Below are positions 44,701 through 56,066 of a DNA stretch of 64,000 nt, in pieces. The stretch's first letter is position 1. The number at the start of each line of letters is the position of its first letter. The position numbers and the translations under genes are program-made. Location of the stretch: contig NC_086192.1 in the NCBI RefSeq assembly GCF_023053635.1, forward strand, positions 13,802,001-13,866,000, in the 5' to 3' direction. Below the pieces are notes generated by a model. That model saw nothing but the letters and a program-made list of their open reading frames with translations, made no database searches and was not told the DNA's origin. Source of the DNA: Elgaria multicarinata webbii. Lineage: Eukaryota > Chordata > Lepidosauria > Squamata > Anguidae.

Positions 44701-47700
44701 TACCCATCAGTGGGACGACTCGTGAGTTAATTCACGCATCGTTCTGCTTCCGGTAAAACATCTATCAAACCTGGAGTGTTGAAAGATAACTTCCTCTTCC
44801 CTCCCAATTCCCCCGGGCAAAAAATCTTCGCTGCGTATAGCCTAGACGTACCCCATTCCTGACAATTTTACCCTCACCTGGGATTAATATGAGGATTTAT
44901 TTCAGACGTATTTCCTTGATTTTGATTTCTCCAGATCCATCCTCTCTGAGGAAGGAGGGGGAATTATACATCTGAGCCAGAGATGAATTTGGCAATTGGA
45001 ATTGCTCGTACTCACACCTATTTGAGCTGATCCCGCATTTCCAAACCCAAAAATGTGAGTTCTCGGCCGCCGTTACTACCTAAATCACTAATTTGAAATT
45101 AGTGGCTTCTTTTTTCAGAGAGATTCGCTGGGTACCATCTTTCTTCTCTTGTTTTGGTTGCAAGGGGGAAGTTTTTATTTTCCCAGGCCTTTTATGCTGG
45201 GCTTTGAACGGACCCTTCAATGGAGTCGTCACTTTATGGCATTTACTGTAGTTATGACTTCTGCTGTCAGACCAAAAGACCGAGGAGCGGCCGAAAAAGT
45301 GTTTTAAATAAGTAAATCACTACTGAAAATAAGGCCGTCGGCGTTGGGGTCTGTCCAGCGCAACCTTTTTGAGCCCGAGGGCTGCATGTGATACGTGTCA
45401 CATCCACAGATCCGTGCACACACATTTCAGCGATCTTGATGCAAATCAATCTATTGCTGCTCACTTTCGCTCTGCTCTCTCTCCCCCCCCCCCCCCCAAG
45501 GACTCCTGATACACTTCGCACTTTGACAGTGAGGAAAGAATAATCTGTGTGAGCATCTCTAGGGGATCTTCATACAGGACACCCCAGGGAAGGGTGTTCC
45601 GTCAACACCCTCCCCCGGTGAGGCTGATAAAGATTGCTTTTTCCATGCTGCTGTTATCAAGGAAAGAGCAATCCAGATCAGGATGGCTGGGGCAGAGAAT
45701 TGGGCGGTGGGTGGGTGGAGTTAGGGGTTTTAGGCTCCCCTTGGAGGCTGCAGTGAAGGCCTTGTGGGTCGTTATGCATTAGGGTGACCATATGAAAATT
45801 AGGACCGGGCTCCTGTATCTTTAACAGTTGTATCGAAAAGGGGATTTCAGCAGGTGTCCTTTGTAAACATTGCAGCACCTGGTGGAATTCCCTCTTCATC
45901 ACAACAGGTAAAGCTGCAGGAGCCCTGCCTAGTGTGACCAGATCAGTTCTGGGATTTCTTTGAAACCAAAACACGGGCTGTGGTTTTCTTTCTCGTTGCA
46001 AAAATAATTTTTAAAAAGCTATCGACGCCTGCCTGGTATCCAGCGTTTTCCTGACCTTGTAACTTCAGATATCGCTACTGCCGAATGCTGGAAGAAGGTT
46101 CGTTCCGAGGCCGGACGGCGGACTTTGTATTTATGTTCCTTTTCGGTGGGCTGTTGATGACCGTATCCTTTTGCTGTTGAGCTGACGGTGCTGTGACTCC
46201 AAAAGAGCTGAAGGTGTGCTCGGAGAAATGGTCATAGCAGCTTTCTCCCACCTGGCACCCTTTGCAGGTGTTGGGCTATAACCCCCATTATCCCAGGCCA
46301 TTGTACATGTGGGTGATGTGAATTGTAGTCCAACGCATCTGGGGGGCACCAGGTTCCCTGTTTTAATTCCTTATTGCGTTGTTTGTTTTTAACACAGATT
46401 TGGAGGTTTAATCTTCATTTTATTGAATGTCGGACTGAGATCTTTTAGTGGCGATTAATACATTTTTGAGGCCTATACAGGGCTCATTCCTCCCCCCCCC
46501 CCTCCCAGCGCACTGCTTGTGTGCCAGCTTACGCCATTTGGGGCTCTTTCCCCATCTGAGCGGTTATTTCCCCTGCTTTGAGTCCGTTTAGACATCGCAC
46601 CAAATCGCAGTTTAAAAAGCCTCCACGTGGTTGGATAAAGCGTGGTTTGCGGACAGCCCAGGAGTGAAGTGGTTTGCATGCCATCGCTTATGCTGATGAT
46701 GTCTAAATTGAGCCCTTAACTTTCCGGTTGGGTTCCTGGGAAGATGGGGAAGAGGGAGACAGTTAGTTGGGGATGATTATGCAAGGGAGCAATCCTGTGC
46801 CCCCTTGCCAGCATCTGTGGCGGGGACGACGACACAGGAGATTTTGAACTCCTGGTTCTGAGGTCGGAGGTGGGAATCCGCCCTCCTCTCTCCCTCCAGC
46901 CGGCACAGAGACTGCCATGCCAGCTACCTCTCCATGGTCGTAAAAGCAACCTCAGAGAGGGGGCAGGTTGGTGGGAGGCAATGGGAGAGGCCGGGAGGCA
47001 AGCTATCCCGAGGCCTCTCCAACCCACTTCCCTCCTGCGCCCTCAGCTAGAAGGGCGAAAAGCCCATCTAGCTAAAATGCGGAGTGGGAGGAGTGATGAA
47101 AGTAGCAATTGCCTCCTTCGCTTTTCCTGCCCTGCATTGGATCCTCACAATCCTCGGAGTTCAGAGGCTCACGACCACGGGCGGGGTAGTTCCAGGACCG
47201 CGCCCGAATTCTTGTTTGTTCCTTGGCTTATCTTTCGGGTTCCAATTTTTTTTCTTTCAAGTGACACCACGAGCGTGCCTCTTAATGCACCTCCGGGCTT
47301 CCCAGGATAGAGAGAACCAAGGTTCACAGCAGTTTCCTACTCTCTGCTGTGTCTTTTTACAACAGTTACATTTTCTTGACATGGGTACAGTGGCTCTTTC
47401 TTTAACCACTTCTCCACCAGCTCTTTGGCTTGTTTGTCAACCTGGTTTTCCTTGGCCAGGCCTTCACGATCATGCTAGTGTATGTCTGGAGCCGCAGGAA
47501 CCCTTTTGTCCGCATGAACTTCTTCGGGCTTCTCATTTTCCAGGCCCCCTTCCTTCCATGGGTGCTCATGGGATTTTCACTCCTACTGGGAAACTCCATT
47601 ATTGTCGACCTCCTAGGTAAGAAGAGGGTGATGATTCTGTCGGTAGCAAGCTGGAGCGGAATCCTTGCCTTCGGGACCAGCCCTGTCTGTTGGTTTGCTG

Positions 47701-50700
47701 TTCGTCTTTTCCAGAGGAGGATCAGGGGTCTGGACACAGACACGCTGGAGTGTGTTCAGAGGAGGGCAACCAGGAGGATCAGGGGTCTGGAAACAAAGCC
47801 CTGTTAGGAAAGACTGAAAGAACTGGGCATGTTGAGCCTGGAGAAGAGAAGATTGAGGGGAGACATGATAGGACTCTTCAAATACTTAAAAGGTTGTCAC
47901 ACAGAGGAGGGCCAGGATCTCTTATTGATCCTCCCAGAGTGCAGGACACGGAATAACGGGCTCAAGTTAAAGGAAGCCAGATTCCAGCTGGACATCAGGA
48001 AAAACTTCCTGACTGTTAGAGCAGTATGACAATGGAATCAGTTACCTAGGGAGGTGGTGGGCTCTCCCACACTAGAGGTATTCAAGAGGCAGTCGGACAG
48101 CCGTCTGTCAGGGATGCTGTAGGGTGGATTCCTGCACTGAGCAGGGGGTTGGACTCGATGGCCTTATAGGCCCCTTCCAACTCTACTATGATTCTATCTG
48201 TGCGTTTTGCATGACACCCCACTTTTAGGGTGGGGTGTCATGCAAAATTACAGACGCTCAACTATGTGAGTGCCTGAGCAGCTTATTGCGGGCAAAAGCT
48301 TCCATAACTCAATCTGACGCCACCGTAATGCACAAAGATGGAATCTTACGCAGAACGCCACAGCCGAACACCAATTAGACTTGATCTGACAATTGTTTTA
48401 TGTTGTTAAGACAACACAAGATGAAGATCTAGAAATCGGTAAGAAGAACAAATCTGTCTGCTGGCTTACAACCTAGACTTCCCCAACCTGATGCTCTCCG
48501 GGTGTTTTGGGCTTCATAGAATCATAGTAGAGTTGGAAGGGGTCTAAAAGGCCATCTAGTCCAACCCCCCGCTCAATGCAGGAATCCACCCTAAAGCATC
48601 CCTGACAGAGGGTTGTCCAGCTGCCTCTTGAATGCTTCAACTCCCATCAGTCTCAGCCAGCAGGACCAATGGTCAGGGATGATGGGACATGTAGTCCAAA
48701 AATCTCTGGAGGGCCACAGCCTGGGGAAGGGTGCTCTGAACAGACACAGCAAAGGGGAGAGGAAGAACAATGCAAAATTAAAATACCTTTTCATTAGAAA
48801 AGACAAGGAAAATATATTATCTTGAGGCACTTTTTAAAGAGTGGCTGAGATGCACCCAGAGATGGGGATGCAATCCTGCCATTCTCTTAACCATGGTTAA
48901 GAGATTGGGAGCGGACCACGGTTTGGTGTGCTCCCTTTCCCAGCGTCAATTTCTACAACCGCTGGTTGCCTTTAACCATGGTTTGTAGCACATCTGCATC
49001 GATTCCAACCACGGTTAATGCTGCTCCCAAGTTAGCTTTTTAATCAGCGACTTTGCCAACTGTGATTAAGAGGGAGCCCGGTTAGCAGACATATTTGATC
49101 ATAATAAACTTTTTAACAAAGCTGTAAGGTCGTCCAGCGTGATTTTACATGGCCAGTTGGGAGCTGCTAATGCAGAGCGAGAGATTTCTCTGCCGGTGAA
49201 CTCCTGACTTCTGCAACACGTGTGTTAACTTTACATCACAGTTAAAAGTGAAGAGTGCAGGAGAAAAAGAAACCTAAGCTCACCCCTTTCTCTCTCTGCC
49301 CTTTCTTAAAAAGGGGTCCCCCTCACCCGACCCTAAACCTAAGAGGAAGCACGTCTTTGGCTTCTCACCCAACTTTAATTTCGCCAGGAAACGTGGATAA
49401 AAAAAATCGACAACGGAAATCCTCAGAACCATTTTGATTGATTTTTCTTTCTTTTCTACTTTAAACTGCCCTCCTTCCCTCACTCTTTCACCAATCTTCT
49501 TGAAATTTTCAGGGTATGTAAAACCAACATTTCTTTCTGGCACGTGTAAATTTCAGGAAGATTGGTAAAACAGTTTTGATTTTATGAATGTTAGAATGAC
49601 CATCCCTCAATTACCCGTTTATAAAGGTAGAATGCTTTTAATAAATAATTGCTGTCCAACCTGGTGTCCACTTAAAAACTAAAGTAATCCGTTGGGGATT
49701 GGGACAAGTAGCCTTTATTCCATAGCTGTGTTCACAAAGGTAGAACTGAAGAAAGTTGCTTAAATTCCCTCTCCCCTTTCTCTCTAGGTATTGCTGTAGG
49801 CCACATATATTTTTTCTTGGAAGATGTCTTTCCAAATCAGCCTGGGGGAGGAAAACTTCTAAAAACACCTTCAGTTCTGTAAGTGGCTTTCTGTGTCATG
49901 AGTTTTCTTTGGGAGGAAGTGGTGGTGTTCGTGGGGAAGCCGTCCCCAAACTAAATCAAAGGTGTTGTGTTGTTCAGGGAGATGGGACAGAGAAGAGACG
50001 GAAGAAAAGCGTTTAATCTGCAGAGGTGCCTTTAGTTACTTTTTTGACCTTCCGGTCGTTTTGCCTTTGTTTCTGTAAGCGTGACGGCTAAACCCTTTTG
50101 GGGGTTTTAAAGCTGAAATTGCAGCAAAGGCTAGTTGGCTTCACACGCAAGCCACATGATAGCGAAGTCAAATCTCTCAAGTCGGAGGCAGGGACAGCGC
50201 AGATGCTGTGTATGCAGGTCTCAGTGAAAAGGATTACTTAGCAGGCGCTGAGAAAGTCTTCTGCTGTTGACCCTGAGTGGTAGGGCTGTGCACAGCACCC
50301 ACCCTCCCCGATTTACCACGGAGGCCATTTCAGAGCCTCCAAAACAGCCCCAATTCAACCCAGGGCGCTTCGGGGCTTGGCTGCTTTGCTTCAGTCACTA
50401 ATTAACAATCCATCCAATAAATACAACTTTTAAGTACTCCGATAAACACATGACAGCCTTAATTTAAACAAGTAGAATGACAGCAGTGTTCCGAATCCTC
50501 TGGATTGGAGCCGTGATAAGAACCTAAGAAGAGCCCCGATGCTGGATCAGACCAAGGGTCCCTCTAGTCCAGCACTCTGTCCACACAGCCATCAACCAGG
50601 GATGAACAAGCAGGACATGGTGCAACAGCACCCTCCCACCCATGTTCCCCAGCAACTGGTGCACACAGGCTTATTGTCTTGAATACTGGAGGTAGCACAT

Positions 50701-51156
50701 AGCCATCAGGGCTAGTAGCCATGGATAGCCTTCTCCTCCAGGAATTTATCCAACCCCTTTTTAACGCCATCCAGATTGGTGGCCCTCACTACATCTTGTG
50801 GTAGTGAGTGGTGATAGTCACTCCTAGGCCAAAGTTGGTTCTGTGATGGGTGCCACCACTCCGATATTGCCCCCGGTTTCTAACTCCAGAGGCACAAGAG
50901 AAGGATACAGATGGGCAACAAGCCAGTGGGGGGGCCGTGGGGCTCAGCTTTTTCAAAGTACACCCCATGGCAAAACAAAAAAAAGATCGCTGCTAGACCT
51001 TTCCGTATTTGACACAAGTATTTTTTCTTCTTCTTTAACGTTCTTAACAGGAAAGCAATATTTGACACACCAGAAAATGATCCCAATTATAACCCACTGC
51101 CGGAAGAGCGGCCCGGAGGTTTCGCCTGGGGCGAAGGTCAGCGTCTCGGAGGCTGA
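38760..51156 (+). CDS. DERL2: Derlin-2, complete, 7 coding exons
   Basis: Derlin-2 is an ER membrane pseudo-rhomboid of the ERAD retrotranslocation machinery, working with HRD1/SEL1L and p97. Exons: 38760-38852, 42504-42569, 44037-44110, 46069-46162, 47421-47616, 49788-49878, 51051-51156. They total 720 nt, 239 aa, the same length as remembered human DERL2, with phases all compatible. It begins '[20 protein letters not shown]'. The WR motif (VWRLITN, residues 54-60) opens exon 3, followed by hydrophobic membrane segments ('[18 protein letters not shown]', '[19 protein letters not shown]', '[20 protein letters not shown]'). The C-terminus '[11 protein letters not shown]' is the SHP-type p97-binding box. 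The ATG matches the conserved N-terminus. It is divergent from RPAIN, with CR1 copies in introns 1, 2 and 5. No breaks are seen. Confidence 0.98.
39199..39933. mobile_element. Palindromic MITE split by a family A LINE
   Basis: Ends TAGGGTGACCCTATGG (39199) and TATGGTCACCCTA (39921) are inverted repeats. Inside, 'gcagcacctggtgaaattcc' (39730) pairs with 'ggaatttcaccaggggctgc' (39835). An inverted family A LINE (39297-39711) with an ATA/AAAT run is inserted in the left part. The full-length relative is 52266-52576. Confidence 0.75.
40010..40090 (+). mobile_element. Diverged tRNA-derived SINE head
   Basis: TAGTTCAGCGGTGGAACATATGC resembles the tRNA A-box region (TAGCTCAGTGGTAGAGC) and GAGGTTGAACTTTAGG the B box. 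It lies in DERL2 intron 1. Confidence 0.55.
40179..40311. repeat. Perfect 58-bp inverted repeat with 17-bp spacer
   Basis: Left arm 40179-40236 and right arm 40254-40311 are exact reverse complements at all 58 positions, around the spacer 40237-40253. Arms begin CATTCCAGCGACAGAGGG. I recognise no family. There is no clear target duplication and no other copy in the window. It lies in DERL2 intron 1. Confidence 0.95.
40460..40605 (-). mobile_element. Sauria-type SINE fragment
   Basis: 'caacagccctgtgaggtagg' and the weakly matching 'atggctgagtatggatttcc' correspond to the inverted SINE body at 17780-17870. Confidence 0.5.
40608..41005 (-). mobile_element. CR1 LINE 3' fragment
   Basis: Inverted CR1 from its tail (ATAGAATAGCAGAGTTGGAA) back to the ORF2 end, in DERL2 intron 1. 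A MITE-like piece follows to about 41130. Confidence 0.88.
41270..41980 (+). mobile_element. LINE family B 3' region
   Basis: The longest family B copy. The frame 41468-41776 has '[20 protein letters not shown]', the homologue of 2612-2905. It ends with 'gactagatggaccctcggtc' and 'gatccagcaaggctc'. The upstream part resembles the CR1/L2 RT C-terminal region. Confidence 0.7.
42002..42400. mobile_element. Half MITE interrupted by inverted family B LINE
   Basis: 42002-42105 is the left half of the TAGGGTGACCCTATG MITE. At 42106 an inverted family B end begins ('cccatgttccccagcaactg') and runs to about 42400, about 100 bp before DERL2 exon 2. Confidence 0.65.
42885..43392 (-). mobile_element. 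CR1 LINE with family D LINE nested inside
   Basis: Inverted CR1 at 42885-43197, continuing at 43308-43392 ('gctaccatgtctcccctcaa'). Between them is an inverted family D end with (ATTT)n at 43198-43307. Family D is younger than this CR1. It lies in DERL2 intron 2. Confidence 0.85.
43393..44036. other. DERL2 intron 2 distal part
   Basis: Apart from a (GT)n run at about 43744-43763 and a short A run near 43830, no recognised repeat or gene. Confidence 0.5.
44390..44760 (+). mobile_element. Probable diverged LINE 3' end
   Basis: 'gagagccttctcttgtggtg' followed by 'gccccgaaacttggaacac' recalls the family F phrase at 35790-35830 ('ccttctcggtggctgctcca'). Diverged, so tentative. Confidence 0.35.
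45780..45945. mobile_element. Half copy of the TAGGGTGACC MITE
   Basis: Starts TAGGGTGACCATATGAAAAT and includes 'tctttaacagttgtatcgaa' and 'gcagcacctggtggaattcc', as in 52266-52576, ending after a degenerate centre. Confidence 0.7.
46225..46360. mobile_element. Palindromic hAT-like MITE, diverged
   Basis: 'cccacctggcaccctttgca' pairs loosely with 'tctggggggcaccaggttcc' around an 'attgtagtccaacg' core. Confidence 0.5.
47705..48197 (+). mobile_element. CR1 LINE 3' region with a short internal duplication
   Basis: Starts in the ORF2 end about 90 bp after the DERL2 exon 5 donor. A ~45-bp segment ('aggatcaggggtctgga' ... 'gtgttcagaggagggcaacc') is partly doubled at 47715-47790. A full CR1 3' end follows to TTCTATC. 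Confidence 0.88.
48205..48247. repeat. Perfect 18-bp hairpin
   Basis: TTTTGCATGACACCCCAC (48205-48222) and its exact complement (48230-48247) are separated by 7 bp, next to the CR1 3' tail. Confidence 0.85.
48478..48735. mobile_element. hAT-like MITE with CR1 3' tip inserted
   Basis: MITE halves 'cttccccaacctgatgctct' (48478) and 'gagggccacagcctggggaa' (48708) are separated by an inverted CR1 tip (about 48516-48641). GCTT on both sides of the CR1 is a plausible target duplication. Confidence 0.7.
50522..50815 (-). mobile_element. LINE family B 3' end
   Basis: 'gatcagaccaagggtccctc', 'cccatgttccccagcaactg' and 'catcttgtggtagtga' are the inverse of 2765-3040. It lies in DERL2 intron 6. Confidence 0.7.
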
Positions 51157-51569
51157 CTAGAGACTTCTTGGCCGATACGCAACAGACACCTTTGCGGAGA
51201 GACAAAAGACCCATCGAAGAGACTGTCTTGTTATCTTGTGGGTAAAGGAAGTGTCGACAGCTCTACTGCTCTGAGCGACGAAGCATTTTTTCCCCCCAGA
51301 AAAGGAGGGAGAAATTGGTGTTCTGCTCAAAAGACCTTTTCCAGGAAATTGACTGGAACATCCAGTGGCCTCATGGGAGCTTTTATTGCATTGATGGGTT
51401 CCGGAACGAATGATCCACACCAAGAAAACAAAGGAACTGAAAATACAACTTCCTCAGCTCATTTAACAAGGTCGTCAGTTTTCGTGTAAAAAGCAAACCA
51501 AACAATGTTTCTAAGGCATTTTTATTTCCGTTTTATTTGATACAGGAACTTGGAGAACTTCAAAAGATG

Positions 51570-51575
51570 AATAAA
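51570..51575 (+). terminator. DERL2: DERL2 polyadenylation signal AATAAA
   Basis: AATAAA 414 bp past the stop codon, followed by T-rich sequence. The 3' UTR (51157 to about 51595) has no recognised repeat. Confidence 0.75.
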
Positions 51576-51658
51576 ACTTTTGATTTTCCCATTTTGAAGA
51601 GATACTTTTAAATGCGTGAGGTCACTATAATTTTTGACTTTAGCAAAATCATGTAAAG

Positions 51659-51781
51659 CAGCCTTCCTCAACCTGGGGCGCTCCAGATGTGTTGGACTGC
51701 ATCTCCCAGAATGCCCCTGGCTGGGGCATTCTGGGAGTTGTAGTCCAACACATCTGGAGCGCCCCAGGTTGAGGAAGGCTG
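51659..51781. mobile_element. Palindromic hAT-like MITE, copy 3
   Basis: Same palindrome as 1270-1399 with a slightly shorter centre. It lies just downstream of the DERL2 polyadenylation site. Confidence 0.85.
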
Positions 51782-52084
51782 GAAAGCAGAGGTAAAAAAC
51801 GGTGTTTCCACATTGAACCATTTCTGATGAAAAGCTGCCACCACCCCCGAGACATGGGGGGTCCCCAGGCTTCCGCAGCCTCCTTAGGTCTGAACCAAAC
51901 CGGTTTCCTCGATTCTCAGAGCCAAGGACAATACAGAAGTAGCAGCACTAGCTGCAGAGTAACACTGGACTTAAACACTGACCCCACCTGGAAAGAAAAA
52001 CAGCTTTAAGAGATACATAATTTATTTGCAAGGCAGGAAAGGGGGGAATTGGAAGTTACAAAGCCAAACTGGTACAAACAGATA

Positions 52085-52208
52085 GAACCATAGAATAGCA
52101 GAGTTGGAAGGGGGCCTACAAGGCCATCTAGTCCAACCCCCGGCTCAGTGCAGGAATCCACCCTAAAGCATCCCTGACAGAGGGTTGTCCAGCTGCCTCT
52201 TGAATGAA
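52085..52208 (-). mobile_element. CR1 LINE 3' tip
   Basis: Inverted tail CATAGAATAGCAGAGTTGGA and about 120 bp of CR1 3' UTR. Confidence 0.82.
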
Positions 52209-52265
52209 GCAAATACAAGATGGTTTGAAACCCACTATAGACTAAAAGAAAAGGACTCAACTACA

Positions 52266-52576
52266 ACTAGGGTGGCCATATGAAAAGGAGGACAGGGTTC
52301 CTGTATCTTTAACAGTTGCATAGAATCGGGAAATTCAGCAGGTTTCATTTGTATAGATGGAGAACCTCTTCATCACAACAATTAAAGCTGCAGGAGCTAT
52401 ACTAGAGTGACCAGATTTAAAAGAGGGCAGGGCACCTGCAGCTTTAACTGTTGTGATGAAGAGGGAATTTCACCAGGTGCTGCATGCATTCAAATCATAC
52501 CTGCTGAATTTTTTTTATATATATACAACTGTTAAAGATGCAGGAGCCCTGTCCTCCTTTCCATAGGGTCACCCTA
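52266..52576. mobile_element. Full-length ~310-bp palindromic MITE
   Basis: Ends CTAGGGTGGCCATATG and CATAGGGTCACCCTAG. Long inverted arms ('cctgtatctttaacagttg' against 'caactgttaaagatgcagg') are folded around a central 'gctgcaggagctatactaga'. It is the intact reference for 39199-39933, 42002-42105 and 45780-45945. Confidence 0.8.
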
Positions 52577-52767
52577 GACACTCAGGACTCTGCGGAGGAG
52601 ATCCAGGAAATAGATTCAGGGTCTATTTGACCTGTCCCCAGCCAGGTCAATTTATGATGTGCACATTTTGCTGGGTCACAACTTATACAGGCGTCTAGGG
52701 GAGTCCTGCTAGATTGGGGCAAAAGTATCCTGCTTTCAGCCAGGGGTTTCTGTGATGCCCACATGTA

Positions 52768-53016
52768 GGGCCTAAGAGCACCATCAGACTTAGCATTTTA
52801 TTGCATGCTCTTTACTGGGCACCCACGGATTTTCGTGGGTCCCTCTCACGACGACATCTGCCCCCTGCCCGCCTCCCGGCCCTTCTAGTCTTCTTCGTGC
52901 CACCAAAAAACACCCCAGTAAGTCTGACTTATTTATAAAGACCCACGGCATGTTATTTACTTCCTCTTTCAAAAGAGGAAGTGATGAGGGACAAACACGC
53001 GTGTGATGATGCTCTA
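52768..53016. mobile_element. Possible DNA transposon remnant with inverted ends
   Basis: TAAGAGCACCATCAGACT at the left and GTGTGATGATGCTCTA at the right are imperfect inverted ends. GTTATTTACTTCCTCTTT...AAAGAGGAAGTGATGAGG forms an inner hairpin. Confidence 0.45.
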
Positions 53017-53682
53017 AAACAACAGCTCCCACCTCCAGCAGCTAGTATTCAGAGGTACTTGCTCTTGAACATGGAGGTTCCATCTAGTTCTCACGACCAA
53101 ATAATAACTACCCAACAACAGTGCTGGCTTGCAAAGTTGGTCTCCTCAGGAGAAAGCAAGTCCTCTTTGCCAGAGAGTTCTAATTGGCAGCACCTGAGTC
53201 TGGGTGGGGCCCAGCAGCCTTTATGAGGAGAAGCCCAGCAGTCAGCGTTTGCTAGCTGCTGGAAAACGACCTCTCCCCAACTTCTCCTGGTTTCTTCGCC
53301 CTGCCTTGGCCATCTTGAACCCCTGTGCTATGAACTTGGGCTCCTGCTTGACCCTGCTACTGGATTGTGTAGGTATTGGGCTGTATAACTTGGTTCAACC
53401 ACTTCTGCTTTGCCTGACTCTAGGGCCCTGTTCAGAAGATACCTTAAACCACAGGTTTAAGGTGCTTTCTGGACAGGGCCATTATCTTGGCCTGGTTGCC
53501 TGTGCCTTGACCCTGTGGCTGTTATCTCAATCCCTCTTGCATTTGCCTGAACCTCTGAAACTTGTCTGCTGGATGATTGGCCTGGGTTATTATTTGTCCC
53601 TGCTGTCAGTCCCATAACTAAGACTGCTACCAATGCAGGACACCTAAAATCAAATGTTAAAGAGAGATGCTGTCTGTCTCCA

Positions 53683-53787
53683 GCCTGGTTCAGACAACAC
53701 GCTAAACCATGCTGCTCAACCACAAAATGGTTCCCTTAACCATTTTGTGGCTGAGCAGCATGGTTTAGCGTGTTGTCTGAACCAGGC
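53683..53787. repeat. Long palindrome, first type (example copy)
   Basis: Arms of about 49 bp starting GCCTGGTTCAGACAACACGC with a 3-bp centre. Further copies are near 55178-55290, 57455-57562, 59714-59821, 61973-62080 and 62849-62962. A second type with a longer centre is at 56072-56200, 58331-58459 and 60590-60718. The structure is MITE-like. Confidence 0.85.
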
Positions 53788-56066
53788 CTCTGCGTGTTCT
53801 CTCCTCAACCCCCAACCCCACCCCAAATAAAATCTGGGCTCCCTCAGGATCAGGAGAAAATTGCAATGCGCCAGGTCCCTCCTGGCTAAAAAGGATTCAG
53901 TAGCACCTTTTCCAGAGGGCTTCCTAAAGCAATTCCCATCTGCCCCTGCTTATTTTAGGGTGTCTAAACCCCCATTTTTTCATGCAAAAATGATGCAGTA
54001 ACCAGCAAACTGTTCTTTTGGTAAACGTTTGTGTGTGTGTGTGTGTGTATAGCTTGTGTCACCTTAAAAACAGAGCTGCAGCACAATCCTAGGTAGGTCT
54101 ACTCAGAAGTAAGCCCCACTAAGATCAGTAGGACTTACTCCTTTCTAGTCTTGGGTCTGTCTACAAGGCTTTTTAAACAAAGGAAGGTTATTAATGCACA
54201 TAAACATAACCATCTCGCTGCCTCCTTAGCACAGGCAGGGCGTTGCATGGGTGCCCATTCTGTCTGCAAACTGGGTTCATTTTCACCTCTGCTGTTGAGA
54301 AGCCAAAGCATTAGTGTTGGTCACGGGTGCACTTTGGTTTAGCACCTTGCTGTTTGGTGCTGGCATTTAAAAATAAAAGTTCAGTGGCAGCAATATTTGG
54401 CTTCACGCAGGCAGCCTGCCCAGGATTCTGGGCTTCCAATTCTTTGTCTGCTCTCTTGTGACTGTAATCTGATATCACTTGCTGGTTTAGAGAGAGAACA
54501 GTGTTAATATTGAAACTTCATTCAGGTCTCAGGTAAACACTTCCTGCAGTTGGAGGCTCTACTTTTGAATTCCATTTAATTCCATTTAGTTCTCATGGCC
54601 AAACAATAACTACCCAACAACAGTGCTGGCTTGCAAAGCTGGTCTCCTCAGGAGAAAGCAAGTCCTCTTTGCCAGAGAGTTCTAATTGGCAACACCTGAG
54701 TCTGGGTGGGGCCCAGCAGCCTTTATGAGGAGAAGCCAACAGTCAGCGTTTGCTAGCTGCTGGAAACGACCTCTCCCCAACTTCTCCTGGTTTCTTCGCC
54801 CTGCCTTGGCCATCTTGAACCCCTGTGCTATGAACTTGGGCTCCTGCTTGACCCTGCTACTGGATTGTGTAGGTATTGGGCTGCCTCGCTTGACCATTTC
54901 TGCTTTGCCTGACTCTAGGGCCCTGTTCAGAAGATACCTTAAACCACAGGTTTAAGGTGTCTTCTGGACAGGGCCATTATCTTGGCCTGGTTGCCTGTGC
55001 CTTGACCCTGTGGCTGTTATCTTGACCCCTCCTTCATTTGCCTGAACTTCTCAAACTTGTCTGCTGGAACATTGACCTGGGTTATTACTTGTCCTTGCCA
55101 TCAGCCCCATAACTAAGACTTCTACCAACGCAGGACACTGAAAATCAAACGTTAGAGAGGTGCTGTGTGTCTCTGGCCTGGGTCAGACAACACACTAAAC
55201 CATGCTGCTTAACCACAGAATGGTTAAGGGAATTCCCTTACCCATTTTGTGGTGAAGCAGCATGGTTTAGCGTGTTGTCTGAACCAGGCCTCTGTGTGTT
55301 CTCTCCTCAAACCTCCCCCACCCCCACCCCAATCTGGGCTCCAGCAGGGTCAGGAGAAAATTGCAATGCCCCAGTTCCTTCTTGGCTAAAAAGGATTCAG
55401 TAGCACCTTTTCCAGAGTGCTTTCTAAAACAATTCCCATCTGCCCCTGCTTCTTTTAGGGTGTCAAAAACCCAATTTTTTTCTGCAAAAATGATGCAGTA
55501 ACCAGCAAACTGTTCTTTTGGTAAACGTGGGGTGTGTCTGTGTATCTTGTGTCACCTTAAAAACAGAGCTGCAGCACGATCCTAAATATGTCTACTCAGA
55601 AGTAAGCCCCACTAAGATCAGTACGACTTACACCTTTCTAGTTTTGGGTCTGTCTACAAGACTTTCTAAACAAAGGAAGGTTATTAATGCACATAAACAT
55701 AACCATCTCGCTGCCTCCTTAGCACAAGCAGGGCGTTGCATGGGTGCGCATTCTGTCTGCAAACTGGGTGCATTTTCACCTGTGCTGCTGAGAAGCCAAA
55801 GCATTAGTGTTGGTCACGGGTGCACTTTGGTTTAGCACCTTGCTGTTTGGTGCTGGCATTTAAAAATAAAAGTTCAGTGGCAGCAATATTTGGCTTCACG
55901 CAGGCAGCCTGCCCAGGATTCTGGGCTTCCAATTCTTTGTCTGCTCTCTTGTGACTGTAATCTGATATCACTTGCTGGTTTAGAGAGAGAACAGTGTTAA
56001 TGTTGAAACTTCATTCAGGTCTCAGGTAAACACTTGCTGCAGTTGGAGGCTCTACTTTTGTAGTCC

